A stretch of DNA of 26,200 nt from Mobilitalea sp. (GCA_029974875.1 JARKQP010000437.1:1-26200), one strand, 5' to 3'; positions 8,043 through 17,288 are shown, counted from the stretch's first letter. The notes: a model not told the origin generated them from the letters alone. Made by a program: numbers and translations.

Positions 8043-9785
8043 ATGAAAAGACAACTGTTAAAAAGGACATTAGCTATTGGTCTTGCTCTGATGATGGTGA
8101 CTGGTTTCGTTGGGTGTAGTAACCGGACAAATGACAATCCTCAGGAAGCAACAGTATCACCAGGAGCGGAAAACACTGGTGGCATTACTAGTTCTCCTGA
8201 TGCAGGGCCTAAAGAAGTAAAGACGGTTACACTGTATCCTGCGGATGCAAATCTTCAGAGTGGCCTGGTTGGAGGTTACAAAGCTGATATATTTGCAGAG
8301 CGTGGCGTTGCGGTTGATGTTTGGGCATACTCTGATGAGAAAACAAACGCTATTCTTGCAAGTGGCAATATGCCGGATATCATGTATGTTGAGAAGAATA
8401 ATCTAAATGTTATGATTGATGCTGGTATGGTTCTTAATCTGGATGACTATTTGGATAAGCTTCCACATATCAAGGGTAACGAAACATTAGAAACAGCTAT
8501 GGAGTATGCGAGGGAATATGAAAGTGCCGGCACAGGAAAACTGTATGGTATGCCGACGTATGTTGGCAACAAAGCCTTGGAATATGGTATCACTAAGAAT
8601 ATGCTGACTGTGAATTGGAAATATTATAAGGGGATAGGAACACCTGCATTTAAGGATCAGTATGAATTGATTGATGTCATGAAGAAGATGGTAGAAGCAT
8701 ATCCAGTGGGAGAGGATGGGGTCAAAAACTATGGTACATACCTCAATGCCGGTTCGGACACTGATTATTGGGCCAATATCACTCTTTATATGAAATGGTT
8801 TGGATATGAACCTATAAACCTTAAATATCTGTTGGAAACGGATATGGTTAACGCAAAATACGATTCAATCCTGGATAAGAGCAGCAAATATTATGAAGGG
8901 TTAAAGTGGTATAATACACTCTATAGGGAAGGGCTGATTGATCCAGACAGCATCAATACAGACCGGCAGACCCAAAAAGCTAAGGTTGATAATTGGCATG
9001 CCATGGTTCCGAGCGGCACACTCCAGGGGTATACAGGCTATCAATACATTTATATGCCTGGTCAGAAAATATACCAGGAAAGCTGGAACTCCATATATGG
9101 CGGCAACTATCTACTTGTAATTAACGCAAAGAGCAAGAATATTGATGCGGCATTAGCGTTTATGGATATGCTTGCTGATCCGGATGTTTATATGCAAGTG
9201 ATGATGGGAAAAGAAGGGGATTTGTGGTATGTAGAGGATGGGATTGCTTATGCGAGACAGGATATTATAGATAATTATGGTGACGGTAAAGATACAGTGC
9301 TCAAAGACGGTGAAGTTATGAAGAACTGGAGTACGATTTGGATTATTGATGACACAAGTTTTCCGACATCGTATATGGGACCTGACGGTAAACCGAGAAT
9401 GGGTAGGTTTGCACGCTGGCAAGAAATGATTGACAAAGTAAATAGTAACCAACAGCAGCAAGAATGGAGAGAGTTCTCTGGTTATGATTATTATGTAGAT
9501 CAGGTCATGGCTGCAGGAAACTACTCCTTAACAAGTGATTTGGATTATATAGTAAATTTCGCATCGATACCGGATGATACAATGCAGTTAACGCTGGATG
9601 CCATTAAGGATGTGGTAGTAAATGCAAGCTGGCAGATGGTTTACGCTGAGTCTGATGCTGGGTTTGATAAAATATGGAATCAGATGGTAAAAGATTGTAA
9701 CGACTTAGGAGCACAGGATGTCATTGAGTGGAGATTGAACGATTTGGAACAGGCAAAGAAGACAAGGGATTCTCTTACAAATTAG
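8043..9785 (+). CDS. Extracellular solute-binding lipoprotein of the CUT1 importer
   Basis: This protein of 580 residues is the substrate receptor of the sugar importer. It has a lysine/arginine-rich N-terminus, a hydrophobic segment (residues 10-23) and a lipobox FVGC with C25 as the lipidated residue. A Ser/Thr/Pro/Gly-rich tether follows. The mature part shows the SBP_bac_1 pattern, for example NAILASGNMPDIMYV and a long aromatic-rich C-terminal lobe. The frame is open from 7950, but that extension lacks a signal peptide. The ATG at 8043, eight bases after AGAGGAGG, gives a proper lipoprotein signal and is chosen. The size is in the range of the large YtcQ/LipO-type proteins that bind oligosaccharides. 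It is separated from its permease genes by the DUF5703-type gene and the two-component pair. A hairpin directly after its stop probably raises its level relative to the downstream enzymes. Confidence 0.93.
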   Translation: MKRQLLKRTLAIGLALMMVTGFVGCSNRTNDNPQEATVSPGAENTGGITSSPDAGPKEVKTVTLYPADANLQSGLVGGYKADIFAERGVAVDVWAYSDEKTNAILASGNMPDIMYVEKNNLNVMIDAGMVLNLDDYLDKLPHIKGNETLETAMEYAREYESAGTGKLYGMPTYVGNKALEYGITKNMLTVNWKYYKGIGTPAFKDQYELIDVMKKMVEAYPVGEDGVKNYGTYLNAGSDTDYWANITLYMKWFGYEPINLKYLLETDMVNAKYDSILDKSSKYYEGLKWYNTLYREGLIDPDSINTDRQTQKAKVDNWHAMVPSGTLQGYTGYQYIYMPGQKIYQESWNSIYGGNYLLVINAKSKNIDAALAFMDMLADPDVYMQVMMGKEGDLWYVEDGIAYARQDIIDNYGDGKDTVLKDGEVMKNWSTIWIIDDTSFPTSYMGPDGKPRMGRFARWQEMIDKVNSNQQQQEWREFSGYDYYVDQVMAAGNYSLTSDLDYIVNFASIPDDTMQLTLDAIKDVVVNASWQMVYAESDAGFDKIWNQMVKDCNDLGAQDVIEWRLNDLEQAKKTRDSLTN

Positions 9786-9800
9786 ACACCGGGAGATCAG

Positions 9801-9837
9801 GAGGATTGCTATTAAGCAATCCTCTGTTTATTGTTTT
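9801..9837 (+). terminator. Hairpin terminator or attenuator after the lipoprotein gene
   Basis: GAGGATTGCT (9801-9810) and AGCAATCCTC (9815-9824) form a perfect ten-pair stem with an ATTA loop. They are followed by a T-rich but interrupted tail, TGTTTATTGTTTT (9825-9837). Because the GH2 gene follows on the same strand with no obvious promoter, partial termination is likely. It would give excess lipoprotein over the catabolic enzymes, a common arrangement in CUT1 operons. Confidence 0.75.
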
Positions 9838-10012
9838 GAAACAATGAAGCGCTGGAAAAGAAGCGGAAAGTGGAAGAATAAAAACACAGATGGGTCATAC
9901 GGAGTATCGGGTTGGTAAGGTTGAAAGAAAAACTAGATAGAGAAAGGATGCCATATAACAATTCTTTCAATCCACTTTATGGAAAGTATCCTAGGTAAGC
10001 CTGGGATAGGCA
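9838..10012 (+). other. Gap before the GH2 gene, with a hairpin at the start site
   Basis: No supported gene lies here. Two small ATG frames (9844-9918 and 9948-9998) lack spaced ribosome binding sites. Immediately before the next gene, TATCCTAGG (9987-9995) can pair with CCTGGGATA (10000-10008) around a TAAG loop, giving nine pairs with one G-U. This stem would bury the GGGATAGG that is the only Shine-Dalgarno-like sequence for the ATG at 10013. It may protect the 5' end of a processed message or limit translation. Confidence 0.45.
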
Positions 10013-12757
10013 ATGGGTGTAAATATGAAAATGCAGGAAATGAATCTATCAGGAGAGTGGACTGTCACATTGAATGATGGGACGAACAAGGGAGTACAAT
10101 ATAACATAATACTCCCTTCTACTCTGGATGAATACAGAATCGGGGATCAGGTGAAGGATTACAGCAAAGAGTATCTGACCCGGTATGTAACTTATGAGGG
10201 AGAGGTAACTTACAGCAGAACAGTATGGATACCGGAGGAATGGAATAGAAAAAATATATTCTTAAAGCTGGAGAGATCCAGGGTAACACGAGTGGCGGTA
10301 GATGGTAAGACAGTCGGATGGAATGACAGTCTTGTGTGCAGCCAGATATATGATCTAACAGGATTTCTGACACCTGGTGAGCATTGTATTGAAATTTCAT
10401 CAGATAATAGTAGAGGTGTTATGGGATGGAGATCGGTACGATTTTCCCATATTGCAGTAGAACATACCCAGACTAACTGGAACGGTATACTTGGTGAAAT
10501 TAAATTAACTGCCCTACCGGTAAATTATCTTGATAAAATCAAAGTTACCGCATCGAAGGATAAGATACATTTTACGGTAGAAGTGGTGAATACTTCAGAA
10601 AGAGAGAAAAGGGCAAGACTTTTGTTACGTCTGGAAGGCGGGTTTGAATTTTCTGAGCAGGAGTTGGAGTTACTGCCCGGCAGGCAGCAGATAGCCGGAA
10701 ATCTAGTTGTAAAAGAACCTTTAAAGGAGTGGAGCGAGTTTCATCCATATTTATATGGGCTTCACCTGGAACTTACGGTAGATGATGAAACCCATCAACT
10801 GCATCAGCAATTTGGCATACGCCATTTCAAGACGGAAGGGAAGCAGTTTTCTATCAACGGACATATCACCTTCTTAAGGGGGAAGCATGACGGCTGTGTT
10901 TTTCCAATGTCCGGTTATGCACCCATGGAAGAAGAAGCATGGATGAAAGTTTTTAAGAAAGCAAAGGAATATGGTATCAACCATTACCGCTTCCATTCCT
11001 GGTGTCCGCCGGAAGCAGCTTTTGCGGCGGCAGATCGGTGCGGTATTTATATGCAGCCGGAACTTCCTCACTGGAATCCCTCCAGTGCCTTTGAAAAGGA
11101 TGAGGAATGGGAATATTTTAAAAGGGAAGCACTCCATATCCTGGACTGTTATGGGAATCATCCATCCTTTGTTATGTTTGCCTGGGGAAATGAGCTTGCA
11201 GGAAATGAAAAGCGCATGGAAGAATTGGTTGACCTGTGCCGGAGTTATGATAACAGACACCTTTATTCCATTGGCTCTAATAATTTCCTCTGGAATGCCC
11301 ATCAACCTGCAAATTCCGATTATTGGACAACTTTCTGGACAGAGGGGGAATGGAACAGCAGACACACGGAATATGGAGGAAAAGGGGTGCGTGCGTCAAC
11401 CCCTCACTCTACCAGAGGGCATATTAATAATAATCCCCCTTCCGCTTGTAAAAACTATGACTGGGAAATAGAGAATACCACTCTTCCTATTATAGGACAT
11501 GAGGCGGGACAATTTCAGGTGTTTCCGGATTTCGAAGAGATTCATAAGTATAAAGGGGTTTTGCGGGCAAGGAATCTGGAGCTTTTCCGTAAGAAGATGG
11601 ATGTAAAAGGTATGCTGAAGTTGAACAGGGATTTTGCCTATGCTTCTGGGAAGCTGGCCATGTTATGTTACAGGGAAGAGTTGGAAGCAGCTCTTAGAAC
11701 AAAGGATTTCGGAGGAATCCAGCTTTTGGACCTGCAGGATTTTCCGGGACAGGGAACCGCTCTCGTGGGAGTTTTGGATTCCTTTATGGAAGAAAAATGC
11801 TTTACGGATGCGAAGGAGTGGAAAAATTTTTGCAGTGAGACAGTCCTGCTAGTGCAACTGCCCCGTTATATCTGGAGGACGGAGGAGATATTGTGTGCTG
11901 ATATCCTGGTTGCCCATTATGGGGAAGAGGATTTGCATCGAGATCTGAAAGCCAATCTACGTAGCAGGTCAGGAGAGGAAATATGGAGTGAAAATTTCGG
12001 AGCAGTCAGTCTGAAGGCAGGAAAACTAAACCAGTGTTCTAAAGTATGGATCCAGCTGCCCCGGATTACCAAAGCAGAAAAATATATATTGACCATAAAA
12101 CTGGAAGATACCTCTTATCAGAACAGTTATCCTGTTTGGATATTTCCGGAGGTAAAGGAAGTACATATTCCATCTAATATCTATGTGACAAAGGAATGGA
12201 ATGAGGATACCAGAAATGCAGCTGAAAAGGGAAAAAGAATATTCTGGATGCCAGAAGCAGACACCATAAAATATGGGGTGGAAGGAGCTTTTATTACGGA
12301 TTTCTGGTGCTATCCTATGTTTAAGAAATATAGTCCGCCGGGAACTATGGGAATCCTCTGTGATAAGAACCATCCGGCTTTTAAGGGCTTTCCTGCGGAA
12401 AATTACAGTGAATGGCTGTGGTGGAATCTGGTAAAGAACGGAAAGTCTGTTATTTTGGATGGAACAGATGCAGAACCGGTGGTACGAACGATAGATAATG
12501 TGGCAAGGCAGAAAAGCCTGGGTCTGGTTGTAGAAGGGAGCTGGAAAGGAAATGGTGTACTGATCTGTGGAATCAGACTTATGAATCAATTAGACCGGCC
12601 GGAAGCGGCGGCTTTTTACCAGTCATTACTGGACTATGTTGCCAGTAATAGCTTCCAGCCTTGTGGGAATCTGACGGATGACTTCTTTGACAGGATTTTA
12701 AATGCGGATCCGGAAGATGAAGTAGTGGGAAATAGAGATGCGGATATATTCGGCTGA
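10013..12757 (+). CDS. Glycoside hydrolase family 2 enzyme, cytoplasmic
   Basis: This 914-residue protein has the GH2 plan: an N-terminal sugar-binding beta domain (about 10-165), an immunoglobulin-like domain (about 170-272), and a TIM barrel beginning at the FSINGHITFLRGKHDG region (279-294). The acid/base is predicted as E394 in FAWGNELAGN and the nucleophile as E497 in IIGHEAGQFQVFPDF. A long C-terminal extension (about 590-914) of mainly beta character follows. There is no signal peptide. GH2 covers beta-galactosidase, beta-glucuronidase, beta-mannosidase and other exo-activities; I cannot assign one. The neighbouring uxuAB genes make a uronic acid or uronate-decorated substrate plausible, but this is inference. 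The start is uncertain: ATG 10013 has only a closely spaced GGGATAGG, whereas ATG 10025 has GGGTG five bases upstream. The following gene begins 73 bases downstream. Confidence 0.88.
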   Translation: MGVNMKMQEMNLSGEWTVTLNDGTNKGVQYNIILPSTLDEYRIGDQVKDYSKEYLTRYVTYEGEVTYSRTVWIPEEWNRKNIFLKLERSRVTRVAVDGKTVGWNDSLVCSQIYDLTGFLTPGEHCIEISSDNSRGVMGWRSVRFSHIAVEHTQTNWNGILGEIKLTALPVNYLDKIKVTASKDKIHFTVEVVNTSEREKRARLLLRLEGGFEFSEQELELLPGRQQIAGNLVVKEPLKEWSEFHPYLYGLHLELTVDDETHQLHQQFGIRHFKTEGKQFSINGHITFLRGKHDGCVFPMSGYAPMEEEAWMKVFKKAKEYGINHYRFHSWCPPEAAFAAADRCGIYMQPELPHWNPSSAFEKDEEWEYFKREALHILDCYGNHPSFVMFAWGNELAGNEKRMEELVDLCRSYDNRHLYSIGSNNFLWNAHQPANSDYWTTFWTEGEWNSRHTEYGGKGVRASTPHSTRGHINNNPPSACKNYDWEIENTTLPIIGHEAGQFQVFPDFEEIHKYKGVLRARNLELFRKKMDVKGMLKLNRDFAYASGKLAMLCYREELEAALRTKDFGGIQLLDLQDFPGQGTALVGVLDSFMEEKCFTDAKEWKNFCSETVLLVQLPRYIWRTEEILCADILVAHYGEEDLHRDLKANLRSRSGEEIWSENFGAVSLKAGKLNQCSKVWIQLPRITKAEKYILTIKLEDTSYQNSYPVWIFPEVKEVHIPSNIYVTKEWNEDTRNAAEKGKRIFWMPEADTIKYGVEGAFITDFWCYPMFKKYSPPGTMGILCDKNHPAFKGFPAENYSEWLWWNLVKNGKSVILDGTDAEPVVRTIDNVARQKSLGLVVEGSWKGNGVLICGIRLMNQLDRPEAAAFYQSLLDYVASNSFQPCGNLTDDFFDRILNADPEDEVVGNRDADIFG

Positions 12758-12830
12758 CTAAAAAGCTTGGAATGTAAGATTTGATTTTCCTTTGAGGGAA
12801 GATTAAGTGAAATAAGGAGAGAGAGAAATC

Positions 12831-14852
12831 ATGGGTGAATATTTAACTTGTAAATCAGAGATTACAGCAGAGGAATCCTTTGCTGATTTGATGACTGCTG
12901 CTGTAAGAAAAGCAATTCAAAATCTGGAGAGGGATATGGGGGCTGTCCTGAAGTATACAGAGGAAGCGGGAATTTCAATCCGTTTGAAAAGGGCTGAATT
13001 AAAACCGGGGTGCTATTGTTTGGCTCTTGTTGGCAGAACACTTCTACTGGAAGCATCAGATGAACTGGGTGCGATTTATGGGATATATGGAATCAGCAAG
13101 GAACTGCTTGGAATCCATGAGTTTTGGTTCTGGAATGACCAAAGATTAGAACAGCAGGATAGAATCCCTATACCAGAGGGCTATTACAGGGAATCCCAAC
13201 CTTTTGCTGTGAGATACAGAGGCTGGTTTGTCAATGATGAAGTGTTGATTTCGGCTTGGAGTATAGACCGTGTGAAAGAAAAGCCCTGGGAGATGGTATT
13301 TGAAGCCCTGTTGCGATGCGGTGGTAACATAGTAATACCTGGGACAGACAGAAATGGAGCACGCTATCGTAAAATGGCTTCAGATATGGGACTATATATT
13401 ACCCATCACCATGCAGAACCCCTGGGAGCAGAAATGTTCGCAAGGGCATACCCCCACCTGAACCCTTCTTATGCGGAACACCCGGAATTGTTTCACGGAC
13501 TCTGGGAGGAAGGAATTCAGAAGCAGAAGGGGATGCATGTAATATGGAATCTGGGCTTTCGAGGACAGGGAGACTGTCCCTTCTGGAACAGTGACCCTCA
13601 ATATGTTACGGATGAAGCCCGTGGCAGGCTGATAAGCGATCTGATCCGAATGCAGTATGGTATGGTAAAAAAAGCTGATCCAGCAGCGGTATGCTGTACG
13701 AACCTGTATGGCGAAACCATGGAGCTTTACCAAAAGGGCTTCATGGATTTGCCAGAAGACGTAATCATGATATGGGCGGACAATGGATATGGCAGGATGG
13801 TATCAAGAAGACAGGGAAATCACAACCCCCGTGTGCCTGCGTTACCTGAAAACCAGGACAACAGACACGGAATTTATTATCATGTGTCCTTTTATGATTT
13901 GCAGGCAGCTAACCATATTACCATGCTGACTAATCCGGGCGAGCTGATTAAGAATGAGCTGACACAAGTACTTGAAAAGGGAGCCAGAGATTTCTGGATT
14001 ATCAATTGCTCCAATGTAAAGCCCCATGTATATTATCTAGATGCCATAGCACAAATGTGGAAAAGGGGAAAGCTAGATATCAGAGAACATAAGGTAGGAT
14101 ATATCGGATGTTATTACAGCAGGGAGCATTCTAATTTAATTGCTGGTTTTTTTGACGAATATGAGAAATGTGCCCTTCGTTATGGTCCGAATGAAGATGA
14201 CCACGCCGGAGAACAGTTTCCGAATCATGGAACCAGGATTTTGGCAACACAATGGATTGTGGACATTAATAAACATGCTGAGGAATTCCTATGGGCCAAT
14301 TCGGAAAGTACATTGAAAGGGCAGATTGCGTGGTATACTTCAAAGTGTCGACAGGCAGCCATGGACTATGGAAGGTTTGTAGATCATTGTCAAGCGATAG
14401 CCCCTGTTCTGGAAATAAATGAACGTCGGATTTTTGAGGATACTCTTGAGCTTCATGGAGAGATTTATGCCTATTGTTATAAAGGAGCTACACTTTTTGG
14501 TGAGAGTTTTCTACAATTTTGCGAAGGAAACCTAAAACGGGCTTTCTACGAAGCAGGAAAGGCAGCAGATGCATATAGGGCGGCAGACCAGGTTATGCAT
14601 AAAAGGGAGCACGGGAAATGGAACGGGTTTTATGGAAATGAATGCCTCACAGATATCAAACAGACAGTATGGGTGCTGCAGGGGTTGATGTCATGGATCC
14701 GTACTTTGGATGACGGCCCCCATTATTTTAGATGGCAGAGGGAATTTCTGTATTCGGAAGAAGATCGCAGAGTAATGCTGATTCTAAATATGGAAAATCA
14801 TCTGACAGACCAGGAAATCTTTTCGCTGATGAAAGAAAAGTGGGATATCTGA
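12831..14852 (+). CDS. GH115-like alpha-glucuronidase, compact form
   Basis: This 673-residue protein matches GH115, whose known members remove (4-O-methyl)-glucuronic acid side chains from xylan. Recognisable blocks are the N-terminal SDELGAIYGIYGISKELLGI (76-95), YRGWFVNDE (129-137), a TIM barrel with HHHAEPLG (192-199), WNLGFRGQGDCPFW (239-252), MIWADNGYGRM (313-323), GIYYHVSFYD (347-356) and FWIINCSNVKPHVYYLD (388-404). A helical region runs to the end. Characterised GH115 proteins are usually around 800-1000 residues with a further C-terminal beta domain. There is no room for that domain here, and a normal stop and next gene follow. The AAGGAGA at 12814-12820 is ten bases before the ATG. 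It has no signal peptide, so it would act on imported oligosaccharides and supply glucuronate to the uxuAB pathway. The family call is strong; the exact substrate is not. Confidence 0.85.
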   Translation: MGEYLTCKSEITAEESFADLMTAAVRKAIQNLERDMGAVLKYTEEAGISIRLKRAELKPGCYCLALVGRTLLLEASDELGAIYGIYGISKELLGIHEFWFWNDQRLEQQDRIPIPEGYYRESQPFAVRYRGWFVNDEVLISAWSIDRVKEKPWEMVFEALLRCGGNIVIPGTDRNGARYRKMASDMGLYITHHHAEPLGAEMFARAYPHLNPSYAEHPELFHGLWEEGIQKQKGMHVIWNLGFRGQGDCPFWNSDPQYVTDEARGRLISDLIRMQYGMVKKADPAAVCCTNLYGETMELYQKGFMDLPEDVIMIWADNGYGRMVSRRQGNHNPRVPALPENQDNRHGIYYHVSFYDLQAANHITMLTNPGELIKNELTQVLEKGARDFWIINCSNVKPHVYYLDAIAQMWKRGKLDIREHKVGYIGCYYSREHSNLIAGFFDEYEKCALRYGPNEDDHAGEQFPNHGTRILATQWIVDINKHAEEFLWANSESTLKGQIAWYTSKCRQAAMDYGRFVDHCQAIAPVLEINERRIFEDTLELHGEIYAYCYKGATLFGESFLQFCEGNLKRAFYEAGKAADAYRAADQVMHKREHGKWNGFYGNECLTDIKQTVWVLQGLMSWIRTLDDGPHYFRWQREFLYSEEDRRVMLILNMENHLTDQEIFSLMKEKWDI

Positions 14853-14906
14853 GAAAATTTCTAATAAAAAAGCCAACAAAGATAAAGAGAAGAGAGGAAG
14901 ATATTT

Positions 14907-17288
14907 ATGAAGATTATACCTTTGGAAGTAGAAAGAAGAAAAGGCATTTCAGGGCGCCATATTATTACCGTTACTGATCCTGCCCGCCAACTTTATAACG
15001 GATTGAAAACAGGAAACGGAACTTTGATGATGACGGGGCTTGGTGACCCGGAGCAGGAAGAAATCTGTATTGAACATGAAAAGTTACTGGCATTCCAGTG
15101 GAAAAAGCCTCCGAAAGCCCCACTTCTGGCAGAGGAGATTCCGCAAATAAGAAGGATGATTTTAGAAGGGAAATATCAGGAAGCAGCTGAATATGCGGAT
15201 ATGAAAGCAGCACAGAACGGAACACCAAGTACTTTTATTACCACGCCTCATCATCCGGCATTGCTATTACATATAAAAAGGGATACCAACGGGGTGAGGG
15301 ACTATATTCAGACTCTTAATATGGACTTGGCAATGGTTACCACATCATGGAACGATGATAACGGGAGTTTTAAACAGGAATACTTCTGTTCCAGGGCAGA
15401 TCACATAGGAGTAATCCGTATTAAGGGGCCGGAAGGGCGTTTAAACATAAAATTATCAGGGGTATTTCCAGAGAAACAGTATACCAGACAGCATTTTTCG
15501 CCAAATGATGTACCGAATGGCCGGTCTGGATGGTCTGACAGTATGCCGGAGCTACCTAAGGTAGATATTCACTATAAGCAGGATGCTATCTTAGCGGACG
15601 GGATTTACAATTATGACCATGGAAGTTATGCCCTTGCAGCCAGGATTACGGTAAGCGGTGGTATTTCAGAGGTTTGTGAGGATGGTATCATTATAAAGAA
15701 CACTAGTGAGGTTACAATTTTTGTGAAATGTGAAAAGATATCAGTAGAAAACTCTACTGTAAATTCAATAAGTCTGTTAGAGGATATAAACATTAATCTG
15801 GATTTTGATAAGCTCTTTAAACGTCATCTGGATGTCCATCAGCCCATTTTCAGACGCTTAACCGTAGATTTGGGAGGAGATGAGGAGGACTATCTTCTGT
15901 CTACTGTCGAATTAAAGAAAAAGCAGTATATGAGCCAGGAAATAGTGCCTGCATACATGGAAGCTATGGTTGATATGGGAAGATTTTTTCTAATGAATGA
16001 ATGCGGAGAATTCCCCCCAATTTATGGTCATGTAAACATTAATGTAAATCACCAGATCTCCTGTGGTAATATTGCTAATTTGCCTGAAATGATGGAATCT
16101 TTTTTCAGCTGGATTGAGAAACAGCTGGAAGACGCAAGGGAAAATGCAAAAAGAATTTTAGGTACAAGAGGATTTTTTATTGCGGGACATCCAGATGAGG
16201 AAATGGGAAAACTGAACCATTTTGGGCAGTACTGGCCTCATCATTTCTGGATATCCAGCTCCGGCTGGTGCATACAGCCGTTCCTGGAACACTATTACTG
16301 TACGGGAGACAGGACCTTTTTACGAGAGCGTATACTTCCCTTATATAAAGAGCTTGCGGGGCTTTATGAGGATTTTCTGACGATAGAGGATAATAACGGT
16401 AAGCTTATGTTCATACCTTCCTATTCACCGGAGAATTTCCCCGAAAATGTAAAGGTCATGGCAGTTATCAACGCTACAATGGATATATCTGTATGCAGAG
16501 AAGTATTGCAGGTTTTATTAACCTTGGGAAAAGAGGAGGATATAGGAACAAAGGATGATTATGGACGGTGGCAGAGATTATTAGACAAGCTCCCGCCATA
16601 CCTGTTGGATGAGCATGGTGAGTTAAAGGAATGGGCATGGGAGGAATATGAGGAAAGATATGATCACAGGCATGCTTCCCATTTATATGGGGCATATCCT
16701 GGAGACGAATTCCAGCCGGATATTGATCCGGAATTATACCAGGCAGCTTTTATCGCAAACCGGATGAGGGCTGTCGGTAATGAATCCTGCCACGGATTAA
16801 TGCATCGGGCACAGGCGGCTGCAAGATTAAAGGATTCCTGGCTGATGCAAAAAATGCTGCGCTTTGTATTGGAATGTGGTTATGTAAACGATAATTTTGC
16901 AACAGTGCATAATCCCTACAAGAGGCAAGCATTCCCAGATGGGCAGGGAGCTCTGCCAACGGTATTATTGGAATGCCTTATTTATTCCAGGCCGGGAATT
17001 ATAGAATTGCTTCCGGCTTTGCCACAAGGCAGTTTCAGGAAGGGGTGTTTAAGAGGGATGTCATTAAGGACCTTTGCAGAAATTAATAAATTTATATGGG
17101 ATCTGGACAATAGGAATATGAAATTGGAATTTATCTCTCTAGCCGAGCAAAATATAAAAATTCGCTGCAAATATGGCTGGACGGGCTTGAAAGTCAATGC
17201 ATTATCCGATTATCATTTAAAGGATGGAGAGCTTGAACTTCATATAGGAGTGAATGAAACCGCCAAAATAGAGTTTGTACTACCGTAA
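14907..17288 (+). CDS. GH95-like alpha-L-fucosidase/alpha-L-galactosidase-type hydrolase
   Basis: This 793-residue protein follows the GH95 pattern. It has an N-terminal beta domain with GLKTGNGTLMMTGLGD (32-47) and YIQTLNMDLAMVTTSW (133-148). The (alpha/alpha)6 barrel holds VNINVNHQ (376-383), WISSSGWCIQPFLEHYYCTGD (448-468), IPSYSPEN (503-510) and HRHASHLYGAYPGDE (587-601). By alignment from memory with the bifidobacterial GH95 fucosidase, N377, N379, E509 and D678 (in FPDGQG) correspond to its catalytic or assisting residues, so it looks active. GH95 includes alpha-1,2-L-fucosidases and alpha-L-galactosidases. The second activity is known from enzymes attacking complex glucuronoarabinoxylan, which would match the GH115 neighbour; the sequence alone does not decide. 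No signal peptide is seen. The ATG at 14907 follows GAGAGGAAG with close spacing, and the gene lies 54 bases after the GH115 gene. Confidence 0.85.
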   Translation: MKIIPLEVERRKGISGRHIITVTDPARQLYNGLKTGNGTLMMTGLGDPEQEEICIEHEKLLAFQWKKPPKAPLLAEEIPQIRRMILEGKYQEAAEYADMKAAQNGTPSTFITTPHHPALLLHIKRDTNGVRDYIQTLNMDLAMVTTSWNDDNGSFKQEYFCSRADHIGVIRIKGPEGRLNIKLSGVFPEKQYTRQHFSPNDVPNGRSGWSDSMPELPKVDIHYKQDAILADGIYNYDHGSYALAARITVSGGISEVCEDGIIIKNTSEVTIFVKCEKISVENSTVNSISLLEDININLDFDKLFKRHLDVHQPIFRRLTVDLGGDEEDYLLSTVELKKKQYMSQEIVPAYMEAMVDMGRFFLMNECGEFPPIYGHVNINVNHQISCGNIANLPEMMESFFSWIEKQLEDARENAKRILGTRGFFIAGHPDEEMGKLNHFGQYWPHHFWISSSGWCIQPFLEHYYCTGDRTFLRERILPLYKELAGLYEDFLTIEDNNGKLMFIPSYSPENFPENVKVMAVINATMDISVCREVLQVLLTLGKEEDIGTKDDYGRWQRLLDKLPPYLLDEHGELKEWAWEEYEERYDHRHASHLYGAYPGDEFQPDIDPELYQAAFIANRMRAVGNESCHGLMHRAQAAARLKDSWLMQKMLRFVLECGYVNDNFATVHNPYKRQAFPDGQGALPTVLLECLIYSRPGIIELLPALPQGSFRKGCLRGMSLRTFAEINKFIWDLDNRNMKLEFISLAEQNIKIRCKYGWTGLKVNALSDYHLKDGELELHIGVNETAKIEFVLP

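Noticed and set aside
9844..9998. Two small ATG frames (24 codons at 9844, 16 codons at 9948) between lipoprotein and GH2 genes
   Set aside because: Neither has a spaced ribosome binding site; the GAAAGG before 9948 directly abuts the ATG. No recognisable product.
12026..12589. A 187-codon minus-strand frame inside the GH2 gene
   Set aside because: Antisense to a clearly coding region, odd composition, and no ribosome binding site context.
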